In this document: positions 7,070 to 17,756 of the stretch, piece by piece
Layout of the letters: every line of letters begins with the position of its first letter
How positions within the stretch are numbered: position 1 is the stretch's first letter
Source of the DNA: an uncultured Roseovarius sp.
GTDB lineage: Bacteria; Pseudomonadota; Alphaproteobacteria; Rhodobacterales; Rhodobacteraceae
DNA length: 64,000 nt
Direction of reading: 5' to 3'
NCBI GenBank assembly: GCA_947503145.1
Contig: CANNCP010000006.1
Location: 124,001-188,000, forward strand
Program-made: the position numbers and the translations under genes
The notes under the pieces: model-generated
What the model saw: the letters and a program-made list of their open reading frames with translations, nothing else
Databases searched by the model: none
Told to the model about the DNA's origin: nothing

Positions 7070-7612
7070 TCACGATTCCGTAAACCGCACCTTGCCGATA
7101 TAGGGCAGGTTGCGGTTGCGCTGTGCGTAATCGATGCCGTAGCCGACAACGAATTCATCGGGGATCTCGAAGCCGATCCAGTCCGCCTTGATATCGGCCT
7201 CGCGGCGCGAAGGCTTGTCGAGCAGCGCAATGGTGCGCAGCTTGCGTGGTTTGCGACTGTTCAGGAGGGTCAGCACATGGGCAAGCGTATGACCGGTATC
7301 CACGATGTCCTCGACGACCAGCACATCGCGCCCTTCGATGTTGCCGCGCAGGTCCTTGAGGATGCGGACTTCGCGGCTGCTCTGCATCGCGTTGCCATAT
7401 GAGGAGGTTTCGACAAAGTCGACCTCGACCGGTAGCGGCAATTCGCGCACCAGATCGGCGATGAACACGAAGGAGCCGCGCAGAAGGCCGACGACGATCA
7501 GTTTTTCGGTTCCTGCGAATTCGGCCCTGATATCTTCGGCCAACGCCTCGATCCGCGCGGCGATCGACTTGGCGGAAATCATCTGTTCGATCACGTAAGG
7601 TTTGTCGCTCAT
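7070..7612 (-). CDS. hpt: hypoxanthine phosphoribosyltransferase
   Basis: The 180-residue type I phosphoribosyltransferase joins hypoxanthine or guanine to PRPP in purine salvage. The PRPP-binding motif is [33 protein letters not shown] forms the pyrophosphate loop and [10 protein letters not shown] the flexible loop. The C-terminal [23 protein letters not shown] block is characteristic of bacterial Hpt. The start at 7612 has a strong AAGGGGG ribosome site. The ORF track extends it by about 60 codons that show no family similarity. Confidence 0.92.
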   Translation of the reverse strand: MSDKPYVIEQMISAKSIAARIEALAEDIRAEFAGTEKLIVVGLLRGSFVFIADLVRELPLPVEVDFVETSSYGNAMQSSREVRILKDLRGNIEGRDVLVVEDIVDTGHTLAHVLTLLNSRKPRKLRTIALLDKPSRREADIKADWIGFEIPDEFVVGYGIDYAQRNRNLPYIGKVRFTES

Positions 7613-7683
7613 GGCACCCCCTTGAAGTTTTTTGCCCAGTCTAAGACAACGACACCTCCTGTCACGCGAAAACCGAGGCTCAT

Positions 7684-8130
7684 TTGACCAGTTATTCCGA
7701 AATCCGCCAGCTGCCCTACACGGCAAAGCAGATGTATGATCTGGTCGCCGATGTCGCGCGGTATCCGGAGTTTCTGCCATGGACCGCCGCCGCACGGGTG
7801 CGATCGGTCGTACCGCAGGACGACGGTAGCGAGGTGATGACCGCCGATCTGGTCGTCAGTTTCAAGGTGTTCCGCGAGCGGTTCACCAGCCGCGTCGTGT
7901 TGCGCCCCGAGGGCCGGGCGATCGAGACCGAATATCTCGACGGGCCGTTCAAATATATGATCTCGGAATGGGGGTTTACCGATACGGATGCGGGCTGTGA
8001 CGTGTCGTTCAAGGTCGATTTCGAGTTTCGCAACCTGTTGCTGCAAAAGGCGGGCGGGTTGTTCTTTTACGAGGCGATGCAGCGGATCGTGCGCGCGTTC
8101 GAATCGCGCGCAGCTGACCTTTACGGCTGA
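7684..8130 (+). CDS. COQ10/RatA-like START-domain protein (ubiquinone-binding)
   Basis: The 148-residue protein is a single START/polyketide-cyclase fold: [25 protein letters not shown] at the N-terminus, a beta-rich middle, and [22 protein letters not shown] as the C-terminal helix. This is the pattern of the COQ10/RatA family. In mitochondria and alphaproteobacteria these proteins bind ubiquinone and support its function in respiration; the toxin label taken from E. coli RatA is probably not relevant here. It starts at TTG 7684 and is divergent from hpt. Confidence 0.8.
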   Translation: MTSYSEIRQLPYTAKQMYDLVADVARYPEFLPWTAAARVRSVVPQDDGSEVMTADLVVSFKVFRERFTSRVVLRPEGRAIETEYLDGPFKYMISEWGFTDTDAGCDVSFKVDFEFRNLLLQKAGGLFFYEAMQRIVRAFESRAADLYG

Positions 8131-8214
8131 TCCGGCGCGCCGCTTTTCGGCCCTTGCGGGCGCCCTCGCGTCAACCACGCCCGGCAATGATATCCCGCCC
8201 GAACCGTAGTGCTT

Positions 8215-8682
8215 TCAGGACATTGCGCGCAGCAGAATGGCGAGCGCATGGGCACATGCGGCCTGCCGCACGGCGGCGCGGCCAAGCGGGCCGAACTCCT
8301 GTGTTTCGGTGCTCACCGGGCGCCCGCTACGTGCCAGACCAAAGCAGACCCGGCCTTCGGGCTTGTGCTCGGACCCGCCGGGGCCGGCGATGCCGGTGAC
8401 CGAAACGGCCAGTTCGGCGTGGGCATGTGCCAGCGCGCCTGCGGCCATTTCGGCGGCGACCTCTTCGGACACCGCGCCGAAGTGGTTCAATGTCTCGGGA
8501 GATACGCCTAACATCTCTATTTTCGCGTTATTTGAATAGGTTACAAAGCCTCGTTCAACCACACCCGAGCTGCCCGGCACGTCCGTGAGCGCCGCGGCAA
8601 CCATGCCGCCCGTGCAGCTCTCGGCGGTGGCGATCCGCAGGTCCGCGGCGCGCGCCGCATCGAGAACCGCCGAGGCGCTCAC
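8215..8682 (-). CDS. pncC: nicotinamide-nucleotide amidase, CinA C-terminal type
   Basis: The 155-residue stand-alone CinA C-terminal domain should hydrolyse nicotinamide mononucleotide to nicotinate mononucleotide plus ammonia, recycling the pyridine nucleotide. The family motifs are TAESCTGGMVAAALTDVPGSS, GFVTYSNNAKIEMLGV and VSVTGIAGPGGS. The N-terminal molybdopterin-like domain of full-length CinA is absent, as in PncC. Its start overlaps the stop of pgpA by four bases, making it the last gene of the ispDF-pgpA-pncC operon. Confidence 0.85.
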   Translation of the reverse strand: MSASAVLDAARAADLRIATAESCTGGMVAAALTDVPGSSGVVERGFVTYSNNAKIEMLGVSPETLNHFGAVSEEVAAEMAAGALAHAHAELAVSVTGIAGPGGSEHKPEGRVCFGLARSGRPVSTETQEFGPLGRAAVRQAACAHALAILLRAMS

Positions 8683-9176
8683 AGCCCCAGTACGCCGTGG
8701 CTGAGGCCGGCAAAGATCACAACGCCGAGTGCCGCCAGGGCGCCTGCGATGACATCATCGAGCATCACGCCCAGCGGGTCGCCACGTCGGTCGGCCCAGC
8801 CGACCGGGCCCGGCTTGGCAATGTCGAACAGGCGGAAGAGCAAGAAAGCCGCCACCCAGCCGGGCCAGAGTGCGGTGATCGCCGCACCCATGTGCCAAGC
8901 CCCGAAAGAGAGCGGCAACAGGGCAATCCACTGGCCCACCACCTCATCAATCACCACCTCGGAAGGATCGTGGTCTTCGCGCCCGCGCGTGACCTGAGCA
9001 GTGGCCCACAATCCCTTGATAAATCCGGCAATGATAGCGATAATCAGGAGCCACGGGCCACCAATGACATGGATCAGCCAGGCCATGGGAAGGGCGATGA
9101 GCGACCCCCAGGTGCCAGGCGCGGGACGCAGATGACCGACGCCGCCGACCGTAGCGATGAGGGCTGCGATTTTCAT
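8679..9176 (-). CDS. pgpA: phosphatidylglycerophosphatase A
   Basis: The 165-residue membrane protein shows the PgpA hallmarks: [20 protein letters not shown] near the N-terminus, the acidic [15 protein letters not shown], and [18 protein letters not shown] followed by [10 protein letters not shown]. The DE and DD residues coordinate the metal for dephosphorylating phosphatidylglycerophosphate to phosphatidylglycerol in the inner membrane. Several hydrophobic helices are evident. It overlaps ispDF upstream and pncC downstream by four bases each, so the three are translationally coupled. Confidence 0.9.
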   Translation of the reverse strand: MKIAALIATVGGVGHLRPAPGTWGSLIALPMAWLIHVIGGPWLLIIAIIAGFIKGLWATAQVTRGREDHDPSEVVIDEVVGQWIALLPLSFGAWHMGAAITALWPGWVAAFLLFRLFDIAKPGPVGWADRRGDPLGVMLDDVIAGALAALGVVIFAGLSHGVLGL

Positions 9177-10303
9177 GGCTTTATCAACGCGGCGGTGGCG
9201 ATGGCAGCAATGCCCTCTTCGCGCCCGGTAAAGCCCAGCCGCTCGGATGTGGTCGCCTTGACCGAGATACGCTCTGGCGCGAGGCCGGTGATCTCGGCGA
9301 CGACGGCCTGCATCGCGGCGGCATGCGGGCCGATCTTGGGGCGTTCACAGACAAGTGTGAGGTCCAGGTTGCTGATATTGAATTTTTTTTCGGCGGCCAG
9401 AGCGACCGCGTGGCGCAGGAAGATATGGCTTTCGCTACCTTTCCACTGCGGATCACTGGGGGGGAAGTGGCGACCGATATCGCCTTCGGCCAGCGCACCA
9501 TAGATCGCATCCGTCAGCGCGTGCAGCCCGACATCGGCATCGGAATGGCCCTGCAGGCCGCGCTCATGCGGCACAGCGACGCCGCAGAGCATGACGTGAT
9601 CGCCGGGACCAAAGCGATGCACGTCGTAACCGTTGCCAATGCGAATATCCATTCGTCCCCACAGATGCGCCTCTGCGCGTGCGAAATCGCCCGGATGGGT
9701 GATCTTCAGGTTGGTTTCATCGCCCGGCACGATCACCACGTCAAGCCCGGCGGCACGGGCAATCTCCACGTCGTCGGCAGCGGGGGCGGGATGGCCCCTG
9801 TGGGCGGCAAGAATAGCGGCAAGATCAAAGCCCTGCGGAGTCTGCGCGCGATACAGCCCGGCGCGGTCCTGCGTGCCCGTCACACGACCTGCCTGCCCAT
9901 GCCACAGCGCATCCGTGACCGGCAGCGCCGGGGCGACGGCATCGTAATGCTCCAACGCATCCAGCACTGCGTCGATGGTGCCCGGTGCGGTGCAGGGGCG
10001 GGCGACGTCGTGGATCAGCACATGGGTCACATCGCTTTGCGCCAGATGCTCCAGCCCGTTGCGTACCGACGCGCTGCGCGTGGCCCCGCCTGCCACGGCC
10101 TCGACTCCGGGTATTTGCGGCCAGTCGGGCAGGTTGTCGGGGTGCAGCACCAGAACCAGGCGGTTGATGCGCGGATGTGTCTGAAACCGGGCCAGCGTCC
10201 AGTCGATCACGCGTCGACCAGCAAGCGGTTGCCACTGCTTTGGTATAGGCCCGCCGGCGCGGGCGCCGTGTCCGGCGGCAACAATGATGGCTGCGACGAT
10301 CAT
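9173..10303 (-). CDS. ispDF: bifunctional IspD/IspF isoprenoid enzyme
   Basis: The 376-residue fusion carries two MEP-pathway activities. The N-terminal half is IspD, the CDP-methylerythritol synthase ([17 protein letters not shown] nucleotide loop, DVARPC). The C-terminal half, from about residue 220, is IspF, the MEcPP synthase ([21 protein letters not shown] and [20 protein letters not shown], with metal-binding Asp and His). The fusion is common in alphaproteobacteria. I place the start at ATG 10303 directly before the IspD nucleotide loop; the ORF track adds 19 residues. It heads an operon with pgpA and pncC and is divergent from dusB. Confidence 0.92.
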   Translation of the reverse strand: MIVAAIIVAAGHGARAGGPIPKQWQPLAGRRVIDWTLARFQTHPRINRLVLVLHPDNLPDWPQIPGVEAVAGGATRSASVRNGLEHLAQSDVTHVLIHDVARPCTAPGTIDAVLDALEHYDAVAPALPVTDALWHGQAGRVTGTQDRAGLYRAQTPQGFDLAAILAAHRGHPAPAADDVEIARAAGLDVVIVPGDETNLKITHPGDFARAEAHLWGRMDIRIGNGYDVHRFGPGDHVMLCGVAVPHERGLQGHSDADVGLHALTDAIYGALAEGDIGRHFPPSDPQWKGSESHIFLRHAVALAAEKKFNISNLDLTLVCERPKIGPHAAAMQAVVAEITGLAPERISVKATTSERLGFTGREEGIAAIATAALIKP

Positions 10304-10464
10304 GATGGGTGTGATAGCGCGGTCGGCGTGATCTGTGCAATGATCGTGACAAGCGCTCATAATTTAGGCAGATACGCTTTGACGCGACGCAAAAAGGCCC
10401 TCGCATTCATTGCGGCACCGAGTATCCGCAGTTAGAAAGGCCACATTGCACAAGGATTGGGCAT

Positions 10465-11456
<992 letters not shown>

Positions 11457-11460
<4 letters not shown>

Positions 11461-12536
11461 CGCCCTCAGATGACGTGATCTGGGCCTCGCTGCCAGTTCC
11501 CGCCTTGATTCTAGATGCCCAAGACCGCATTGCGCGGATCAATCCGGCGGCCGAAGGGTTCCTGAACTCCTCGGCGCGGGCGCTGATCGGCGTGTCGGTC
11601 TGGGACATGCTGATGGTCGACGCCCCATTGGAACAGGCCTTTGCACGTGCCAGGCAGATCGGCACGCCGTTGTTTGTCAATGATGTGGATGTGGGCACCG
11701 GCAGCCGGGCCCCATTACAGTGCAACCTGCAGATTGCGCCGCTGGGCGGGGTCCCGGGGCAGATGCTGATGCTGGTTTCGCCGCGCGAACTGGCGGGGCG
11801 GATGACACAGAAACATTCGGTGAAATCGGCGGCGAAATCCGTCATCGGCATGGCCGAGATGATGGCACATGAGATCAAGAACCCGCTTGCGGGGATCACC
11901 GGGGCCGCACAATTGCTGTCGATGGGGCTGGGATCTGAGGATCTGGAACTGACCGATCTGATCGTGAGCGAAAGCCGCCGGATCGTCGGCATTCTCGATC
12001 AGGTCGAGCAGTTCGGCAATGTGACCGCCCCCCGCCTGCAGCCGGTGAATATCCACGACGTGCTGGATCGCGCTCGGCGCTCGGCGTTGCTGAGCTTTGC
12101 CGCCGACATGACAGTGATCGAGTCCTACGACCCCTCATTGCCGCCCGCCTGGGGCGATCCTGACCAGTTGCTGCAGGTGGTGCAGAACCTGCTCAAGAAC
12201 GCGTCCGAGGCGGTAGGCGGGCAGGGCGGGACGATCACGTTGCACACCTATTATGAACAATCGCTGCGCATCCGCGATGCCGATGGTGTCGGGCGCTCGC
12301 TGCCGTTGCAGATCGAGGTGGCCGATAATGGTCCGGGCCTGCCGCCCGACATTGCCAATGATGTCTTTGACCCGTTCGTATCGGGGCGCGAGAATGGCAC
12401 CGGCCTGGGGCTGGCACTGGCGGCCAGGATCATTTCCGAGATCGGCGGCGGGATTTCAGTCACTTCAGTGCCCGGACGCACGGTCTTTCGCATTTCACTG
12501 GCACGCGCCCCGGCTCTTGATAAGGAGAAGAACTGA
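11457..12536 (+). CDS. ntrB: nitrogen regulation sensor kinase/phosphatase NtrB
   Basis: The 359-residue soluble kinase has an N-terminal PAS domain (about 10-100), a HisKA domain with the phosphorylated histidine in [13 protein letters not shown], and a C-terminal HATPase with [12 protein letters not shown] (N box), VADNGPGLP (G1) and GTGLGLALA (G2). It phosphorylates or dephosphorylates NtrC according to PII status. It has no membrane segment. Start and stop overlap dusB and ntrC respectively, so the three genes are translationally coupled. Confidence 0.92.
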
Positions 12537-13894
12537 TGGATGGCACGGTTCTGGTCGCCGATGACGATCGTACGATTCGCACGGTCCTGACCCAGGCGCT
12601 GACCCGCGCGGGCTGCAAGGTGCATGCGACCTCTTCGCTTACCACGCTGATGCGCTGGGTTGCCGAGGGACGCGGCGATGTGGTGATCTCTGACGTGGTC
12701 ATGCCCGATGGCAACGGGCTTGAGATGTTGCCCAAGATAGCCGAGGACCGCCCAGGCATGCCGGTCATCGTGATTTCGGCCCAGAACACCATCATGACCG
12801 CGATCAAGGCCGCCGAGGCCGAAGCATTTGATTACCTGCCCAAGCCGTTTGACCTGCCCGACCTGATGAAACGCACAGCGCGCGCGCTGGACAGTTGCAG
12901 CAAGCGCACGCAACGGACCGGGCACCAGGAGGCAGAGCGCCCCGACGATTTGCCCCTGATTGGCCAGACGCCGGCGATGCAGGCGCTCTACCGCGTGGTC
13001 GCCCGCGTGATGAACGCCGACCTGCCGGTGCTGATCACCGGCGAATCGGGCACTGGAAAGTCACTGATCGCGCGGGCGATTCATGATTTTTCCGACCGGC
13101 GCACATTGCCCTTCGTGACGGTCACGCCTGCCGATCTGGCCGATCTCGACGGGCCAGCGCGCGTCATGGCACGCGCAAGGGGGGGGACCATTGTGCTGGA
13201 CGAGGTCGCCGATCTGGACGACGCGGCACAGGGCCGGGTCGTGCGGATGATGGACACGCCGGGCGAGCACCTGCCGCGGTTCATCGCCACAAGCCAGTCC
13301 AGGCTGTCTGGTCCGGGTGAAATGCGCGATGACCTTTATTACCGAATTGGCGCCATGGTGATCGATATCCCCAGCCTGTGCGAACGGGTCGATGACATCC
13401 CGCTGCTGGCCTCGCATTTCCTGCAAAAGGCCGAACGCGACGGCGCACCGGGCCGGCGGATTTCCGAGACGGCGCTGGCGATGATGCGGACCTATGGCTG
13501 GCCGGGCAACGTGCGCCAATTGGAGAATGCGGTGCGGCGCATAAGCCTGACCGCGCGCGCAGATGAGATCAGCCGCGACGAGGTCGGCGCCGTGCTGAGC
13601 GATCAGCCTGCCGCCACGCCGGTGATGGGGCCGGGCGATCCCGAACCACTGGCCAAGTCGGTCGCGCAGCACTTGCAGCGGTATTTCGACCTGCACGGGG
13701 CGCTTCTGCCGCCCTCCGGGCTTTACCCGCGCATCCTGCGCGAGGTGGAGCAGCCCCTGATCGAAATCGCACTTGATGCGACGGGCGGAAATCAGGCCAA
13801 ATGCGCCGACTTGCTGGGCATCAACCGCAATACGCTGCGCAAGAAAATCACCGATCTGGATATTCGCGTGACACGCCGCCGTAAAATGATGTAA
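12536..13894 (+). CDS. ntrC: nitrogen regulation response regulator NtrC (lacking the GAFTGA loop)
   Basis: The 452-residue regulator has a receiver domain (VADDDRTIR, phosphoacceptor in [13 protein letters not shown]), an AAA+ domain with Walker A GESGTGKS and Walker [12 protein letters not shown], and a C-terminal Fis-type helix-turn-helix ([19 protein letters not shown]). The stretch between Walker A and B is short and contains no GAFTGA, the loop that contacts sigma-54. This is the situation described for Rhodobacter capsulatus NtrC, which activates sigma-70-dependent promoters. It overlaps the ntrB stop by one base and precedes ntrY by 15 bases. Confidence 0.92.
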   Translation: MDGTVLVADDDRTIRTVLTQALTRAGCKVHATSSLTTLMRWVAEGRGDVVISDVVMPDGNGLEMLPKIAEDRPGMPVIVISAQNTIMTAIKAAEAEAFDYLPKPFDLPDLMKRTARALDSCSKRTQRTGHQEAERPDDLPLIGQTPAMQALYRVVARVMNADLPVLITGESGTGKSLIARAIHDFSDRRTLPFVTVTPADLADLDGPARVMARARGGTIVLDEVADLDDAAQGRVVRMMDTPGEHLPRFIATSQSRLSGPGEMRDDLYYRIGAMVIDIPSLCERVDDIPLLASHFLQKAERDGAPGRRISETALAMMRTYGWPGNVRQLENAVRRISLTARADEISRDEVGAVLSDQPAATPVMGPGDPEPLAKSVAQHLQRYFDLHGALLPPSGLYPRILREVEQPLIEIALDATGGNQAKCADLLGINRNTLRKKITDLDIRVTRRRKMM

Positions 13895-13909
13895 AACCGC
13901 AACAGACCT

Positions 13910-16255
13910 GTGGCGCAAAAGGGGCACTGCCCGTTGTCGCTACCAGATGTTGTGGAGTGGCATGTGGGTGTGCCTCAGAAACGGGGGGTGCCGGTGGCAA
14001 CCGGGACACGCATTTTGACTTGGGACCGGATCGCGAGACTGCGGCGCTGGCGGCGTTTCCAGAACTTTGCGGCGCTTGGTCTGGTAGTGCTGGGGCCGGG
14101 TCTGACACTGCTCACGTTCCTGGTGATGGGGCCGCTCGAACAGGGCGCCCAATCCAACGTCTTGCGCATCGTCCTGCTGGCCGACCTGGTCTACGTGATC
14201 ATGCTGGCCGCCCTGGTCCTGCAACGGGTGGTCCAGATGATCACCGCCCGGCGCGACCAATCCGCAGGATCGCGTCTGCACCTTCGCCTGACGGGGGTGT
14301 TTGCGATCATGGCGCTCTTGCCTACGGTCACGGTCGCCGTTTTTGCCACGCTGTCGATCAACATGGGGCTTGAGGCGTGGTTTTCCGATCGGGTGGGGCG
14401 GGTGGTCAGCAATTCGGTCGCCGCTGCCGAGGCCTATGAAGAGGAGCACCGGCGTGATCTGATCACTGACGCCGAAGTGCTGGCCTCGATCATCAACGCG
14501 ACCAAGCGCGCGAGCGTGTTTCTGGATGACGGGGACATTCGCAAGGTCCTGTCGGAAGGCCAGCGTGAAATTCAACGCGGGCTGCGCGAGGCCTTTGTGA
14601 TCGACGGGACGGGCGAGATCCGCGCACGCGGCCAGAGTTCATACCTGTTCGACTTTGAGGAACCGACGCCAGAGCAGATACAGCGCGCGCTGGCGGAAGA
14701 TGTCATTGTCATTCAGGATTGGGACAACGACGAATTTCGCGCTCTTCTGCCCCTGCGGACCATTCCCGACAGATTTCTTTACGTCAGTCGCAACGTCGAT
14801 GGCGATATCCTGAACCTGCTGGACGAGACCAAGGAAACCGCAGTTTTCTATCAACAACGCGAGAGCGAGCGGGGCCGGGTGCTGTTCGAGTTCGGGCTGC
14901 TTTATCTGGGCTTCGCCGTGATCCTGATTCTCGCCGCTGTCTGGCTCGGCCTGTGGTTTGCCGAGCGGCTGGCCCGTCCCGTGGGACGTTTGACCAGTGC
15001 TGCACAGCGCGTCGGCGCGGGTGATCTGGATACCCAGGTGCGCGAGGAAGAGGGCAATGACGAGATCGCCCAGCTCAGCACCTATTTCAACCAGATGACC
15101 CGGCAACTGAAGGCGCAGCGCGCCAAACTGCTGACCAACACCGAACAGATCGAACGGCGCCGAAGGCTGTTTGATTCCGTGCTCGGGTCGGTCTCGTCGG
15201 GGGTTGTCGGGCTTGACGCCAAGGGGCGCGTGGCCTTTGTGAACCGCGCGGCCGAGCGGCTGCTCGCCTGGCAGGAAGACCGCCAGTCGGTCGATCTGTC
15301 TGTGGCTGTCCCCGAGTTTTCAGAGCTCTTCGACCGGCTCAGGCGCAACGCCACGGGATTTGTTCAGGACGAGGTGCGGGTGACGCGCGGCGGTACGCAG
15401 GAACATCTGCTGGTCCGCATTTCCACCCGACGCACCGAGGCCGGGCGGCGCGAGGGATACGTGGTAGCCTTCGACGACGTGACCGACCTGGTCAGTGCAC
15501 AGCGCATGGCCGCCTGGGGGGATGTCGCACGCCGGATCGCGCACGAGATCAAGAACCCGCTGACACCGATCAAGCTGTCGGCAGAACGCACCCAGCGCAA
15601 ATTCTCCAAGCTGCTGGGAGAAAAGGACGCCGCCAGCCTGGCGCAGCTGACAGATGTGATTGTCCGCCAGACTGATGATCTGCGGCGCATCGTCGATGAG
15701 TTCTCGAAATTTGCCCGCATGCCAGAACCACAGCGCAAACCCGAGAGCCTGACACGCCTGCTGCGCGAGGCCACGCTATTGCAGGAGGCAGGCCAGCCTG
15801 ACGTGGTGATTGAGGCCAGCTTTGCCGATGATGATCTATGGGCTGACGTGGATGCAACGATGATCAGCCAGGCCCTGACGAACCTGATCAAAAACGCCGG
15901 AGAAGCCACGGAAACACTCGTAGAAAAAGGTTTAGCACCTGATGGTTTCCGGCCAATGATACGAATTGAGAGCACGCGTGGTGATGGCCATGCCGAACTG
16001 CGTATCGCCGACAATGGCATTGGCCTGCCAGAGGACCGGTCGCGCCTGTTCGAGCCATACGTGACGACCCGCGACAAGGGCACGGGGCTGGGCCTGCCGA
16101 TCGTCAAGAAGATCATTGAAGAACACGGCGGCAAGTTGGAACTGGTCGATGCGGACCCGTTTTCCGAGGGGGCGAACAGGGGAGCGATGGCCGTCGTCAC
16201 CCTTGAATTGACAGTAGCGGAAAGCGGCGAAGCTCATGCCGCGGAAGCAGTGTGA
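13910..16255 (+). CDS. ntrY: membrane sensor kinase NtrY
   Basis: The 781-residue transmembrane kinase has hydrophobic helices in the first 150 residues (ALGLVVLGPGLTLLTFLVM; IVLLADLVYVIMLAALVLQ), a periplasmic region, another helix (LYLGFAVILILAAVWLGLWF), then HAMP, PAS, HisKA with [19 protein letters not shown], and HATPase with NLIKNAGEATE, IADNGIGLP and GTGLGLPIVKK. It is the partner of NtrX in the nitrogen and redox response of alphaproteobacteria. The GTG at 13910 is used here; a start up to some 25 codons later is possible. Confidence 0.9.
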   Translation: MAQKGHCPLSLPDVVEWHVGVPQKRGVPVATGTRILTWDRIARLRRWRRFQNFAALGLVVLGPGLTLLTFLVMGPLEQGAQSNVLRIVLLADLVYVIMLAALVLQRVVQMITARRDQSAGSRLHLRLTGVFAIMALLPTVTVAVFATLSINMGLEAWFSDRVGRVVSNSVAAAEAYEEEHRRDLITDAEVLASIINATKRASVFLDDGDIRKVLSEGQREIQRGLREAFVIDGTGEIRARGQSSYLFDFEEPTPEQIQRALAEDVIVIQDWDNDEFRALLPLRTIPDRFLYVSRNVDGDILNLLDETKETAVFYQQRESERGRVLFEFGLLYLGFAVILILAAVWLGLWFAERLARPVGRLTSAAQRVGAGDLDTQVREEEGNDEIAQLSTYFNQMTRQLKAQRAKLLTNTEQIERRRRLFDSVLGSVSSGVVGLDAKGRVAFVNRAAERLLAWQEDRQSVDLSVAVPEFSELFDRLRRNATGFVQDEVRVTRGGTQEHLLVRISTRRTEAGRREGYVVAFDDVTDLVSAQRMAAWGDVARRIAHEIKNPLTPIKLSAERTQRKFSKLLGEKDAASLAQLTDVIVRQTDDLRRIVDEFSKFARMPEPQRKPESLTRLLREATLLQEAGQPDVVIEASFADDDLWADVDATMISQALTNLIKNAGEATETLVEKGLAPDGFRPMIRIESTRGDGHAELRIADNGIGLPEDRSRLFEPYVTTRDKGTGLGLPIVKKIIEEHGGKLELVDADPFSEGANRGAMAVVTLELTVAESGEAHAAEAV

Positions 16256-16263
16256 GGGGACCT

Positions 16264-17697
16264 ATGAACGATATTCTTATTGTCGATGACGAACGTGATA
16301 TTCGCGAATTGATCTCGGATATCCTGCAAGACGAGGGCTATACCACCCGGCTGGCGGGCAATTCTGACGACGCCATGAGCGAGATTGCCGAACAGCCACC
16401 CGCCCTCCTGATCCTGGATATCTGGCTCAAGGACAGCAACATGGATGGGATCGACATCCTGAAGGCGGTGAAACGCGATTACCCCGATGTGCCGGTCGTG
16501 ATCATTTCGGGACATGGCAATATCGAGATTGCCGTCGCCGCGATCAAGCAGGGCGCGTATGATTTCATCGAAAAGCCGTTCAACATCGACCAGTTGATGG
16601 TGGTGATCCGCCGCGGCATGGAAACCAGCCGCTTGCGGCGCGAAAACCACAGCCTCAAGCGGCGCGAGACCAGCCCGGCGGACATGCTCGGCGAAAGCGG
16701 CGTGTTTCGCGCATTGATCAGCCAGTTGGACAAGGTCACACGCTCTAACGGGCGGATCATGCTGACCGGCCCGGCGGGTTGCGGCAAAGAACTGGCAGCA
16801 CGCTACATTCATGTCAATTCGAACCGTGCCGACGCGCCGTTCATATCGGTGGGCTGCGCCTCGATCGAGGCGGAGCGGATGGAAGAAGTCCTGTTTGGCC
16901 GCGAAAGCGACGAGCGCGGAGTCGAGCCGGGTCTGCTGGAAGAGGCCAATGGCGGGGTCATCTATTTCGATGAAGTGGCCGACATGCCCTCCGGCACGCA
17001 ATCCAAAATCCTGCGCGTGCTGGTTGATCAGCAGTTCCTGCGCGTTGGCGGATCGGAAAAGGTCCAGGTGGATCTGCGTGTGATCAGCTCTACCAGTCAC
17101 GACCTGGAGGTTGAGATTGCTGCCGACCGGTTTCGCCGCGAACTCTATCACCGGCTCAATGTGGTGCCGATCAGCGTGCCCTCGCTGGAGGAACGACGCG
17201 ACGATATCCCACTGCTCGCAAACTACTTCATTGAGATGCTGAACAAGACACAGGGCCTGGCCCTGCGCAAACTGAGCGACGAGGCGAATGCCCTGCTTCA
17301 GACCATGCCGTGGCCCGGCAATGTGCGTCAGCTGCGCAACATGGTCGAACGGGTGTTGATTCTGGGCGACGGCTCGGGCGAGATCGAAGCGCACGAGTTG
17401 CCCGGAGAATACGAAGTCGGCCCCGAGGATGGCCGCGTCGTACTGGCCGGCGCGCTGGCTACGATGCCGCTGCGTGAGGCCCGCGAGGCATTCGAGCGCG
17501 AGTATTTGCTGACCCAGATCAACCGGTTCGGTGGCAATATCAGCCGCACCGCCGAATTTGTCGGGATGGAACGCAGCGCGCTGCACCGCAAGCTGAAATC
17601 GCTGGGCGTGGTGACATCGGCCAAATCGGGCGCGCGCATTGCCAAGATCGCCAGTGGCGAGACAGACGGGATGCCGGGGCGGTCTGATTTGATTTGA
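16264..17697 (+). CDS. ntrX: response regulator NtrX (lacking the GAFTGA loop)
   Basis: The 477-residue NtrC-family regulator has a receiver domain (ILIVDDERDIREL, phosphoacceptor in LLILDIWLKDSNMDG), an AAA+ domain (GPAGCGKELAARYIH, GVIYFDEVADMPSGTQ, RRELYHRLNVVPISVPSL) and a C-terminal Fis-type HTH (NISRTAEFVGMERSALHRKLKSL). As in NtrC, the sigma-54 contact motif is missing: the corresponding region reads LFGRESDERGVEPGLLEEA. It is the cognate regulator of NtrY. The ATG at 16264, after a GAGGGGAC ribosome site, fits better than the GTG at 16252. Confidence 0.9.
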   Translation: MNDILIVDDERDIRELISDILQDEGYTTRLAGNSDDAMSEIAEQPPALLILDIWLKDSNMDGIDILKAVKRDYPDVPVVIISGHGNIEIAVAAIKQGAYDFIEKPFNIDQLMVVIRRGMETSRLRRENHSLKRRETSPADMLGESGVFRALISQLDKVTRSNGRIMLTGPAGCGKELAARYIHVNSNRADAPFISVGCASIEAERMEEVLFGRESDERGVEPGLLEEANGGVIYFDEVADMPSGTQSKILRVLVDQQFLRVGGSEKVQVDLRVISSTSHDLEVEIAADRFRRELYHRLNVVPISVPSLEERRDDIPLLANYFIEMLNKTQGLALRKLSDEANALLQTMPWPGNVRQLRNMVERVLILGDGSGEIEAHELPGEYEVGPEDGRVVLAGALATMPLREAREAFEREYLLTQINRFGGNISRTAEFVGMERSALHRKLKSLGVVTSAKSGARIAKIASGETDGMPGRSDLI

Positions 17698-17756
17698 CCC
17701 CGCACTCCCCCTCTGCCATGCCTTGGGCCCGATCAGGGCGCGAGGCTTGAGGTCAC

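Noticed and set aside
9323-10435. Long plus-strand ORF of 370 codons opposite ispDF
   Set aside because: High-GC shadow of the IspD/IspF coding strand; its protein has no recognisable motif, while the minus strand carries clear IspD and IspF signatures.
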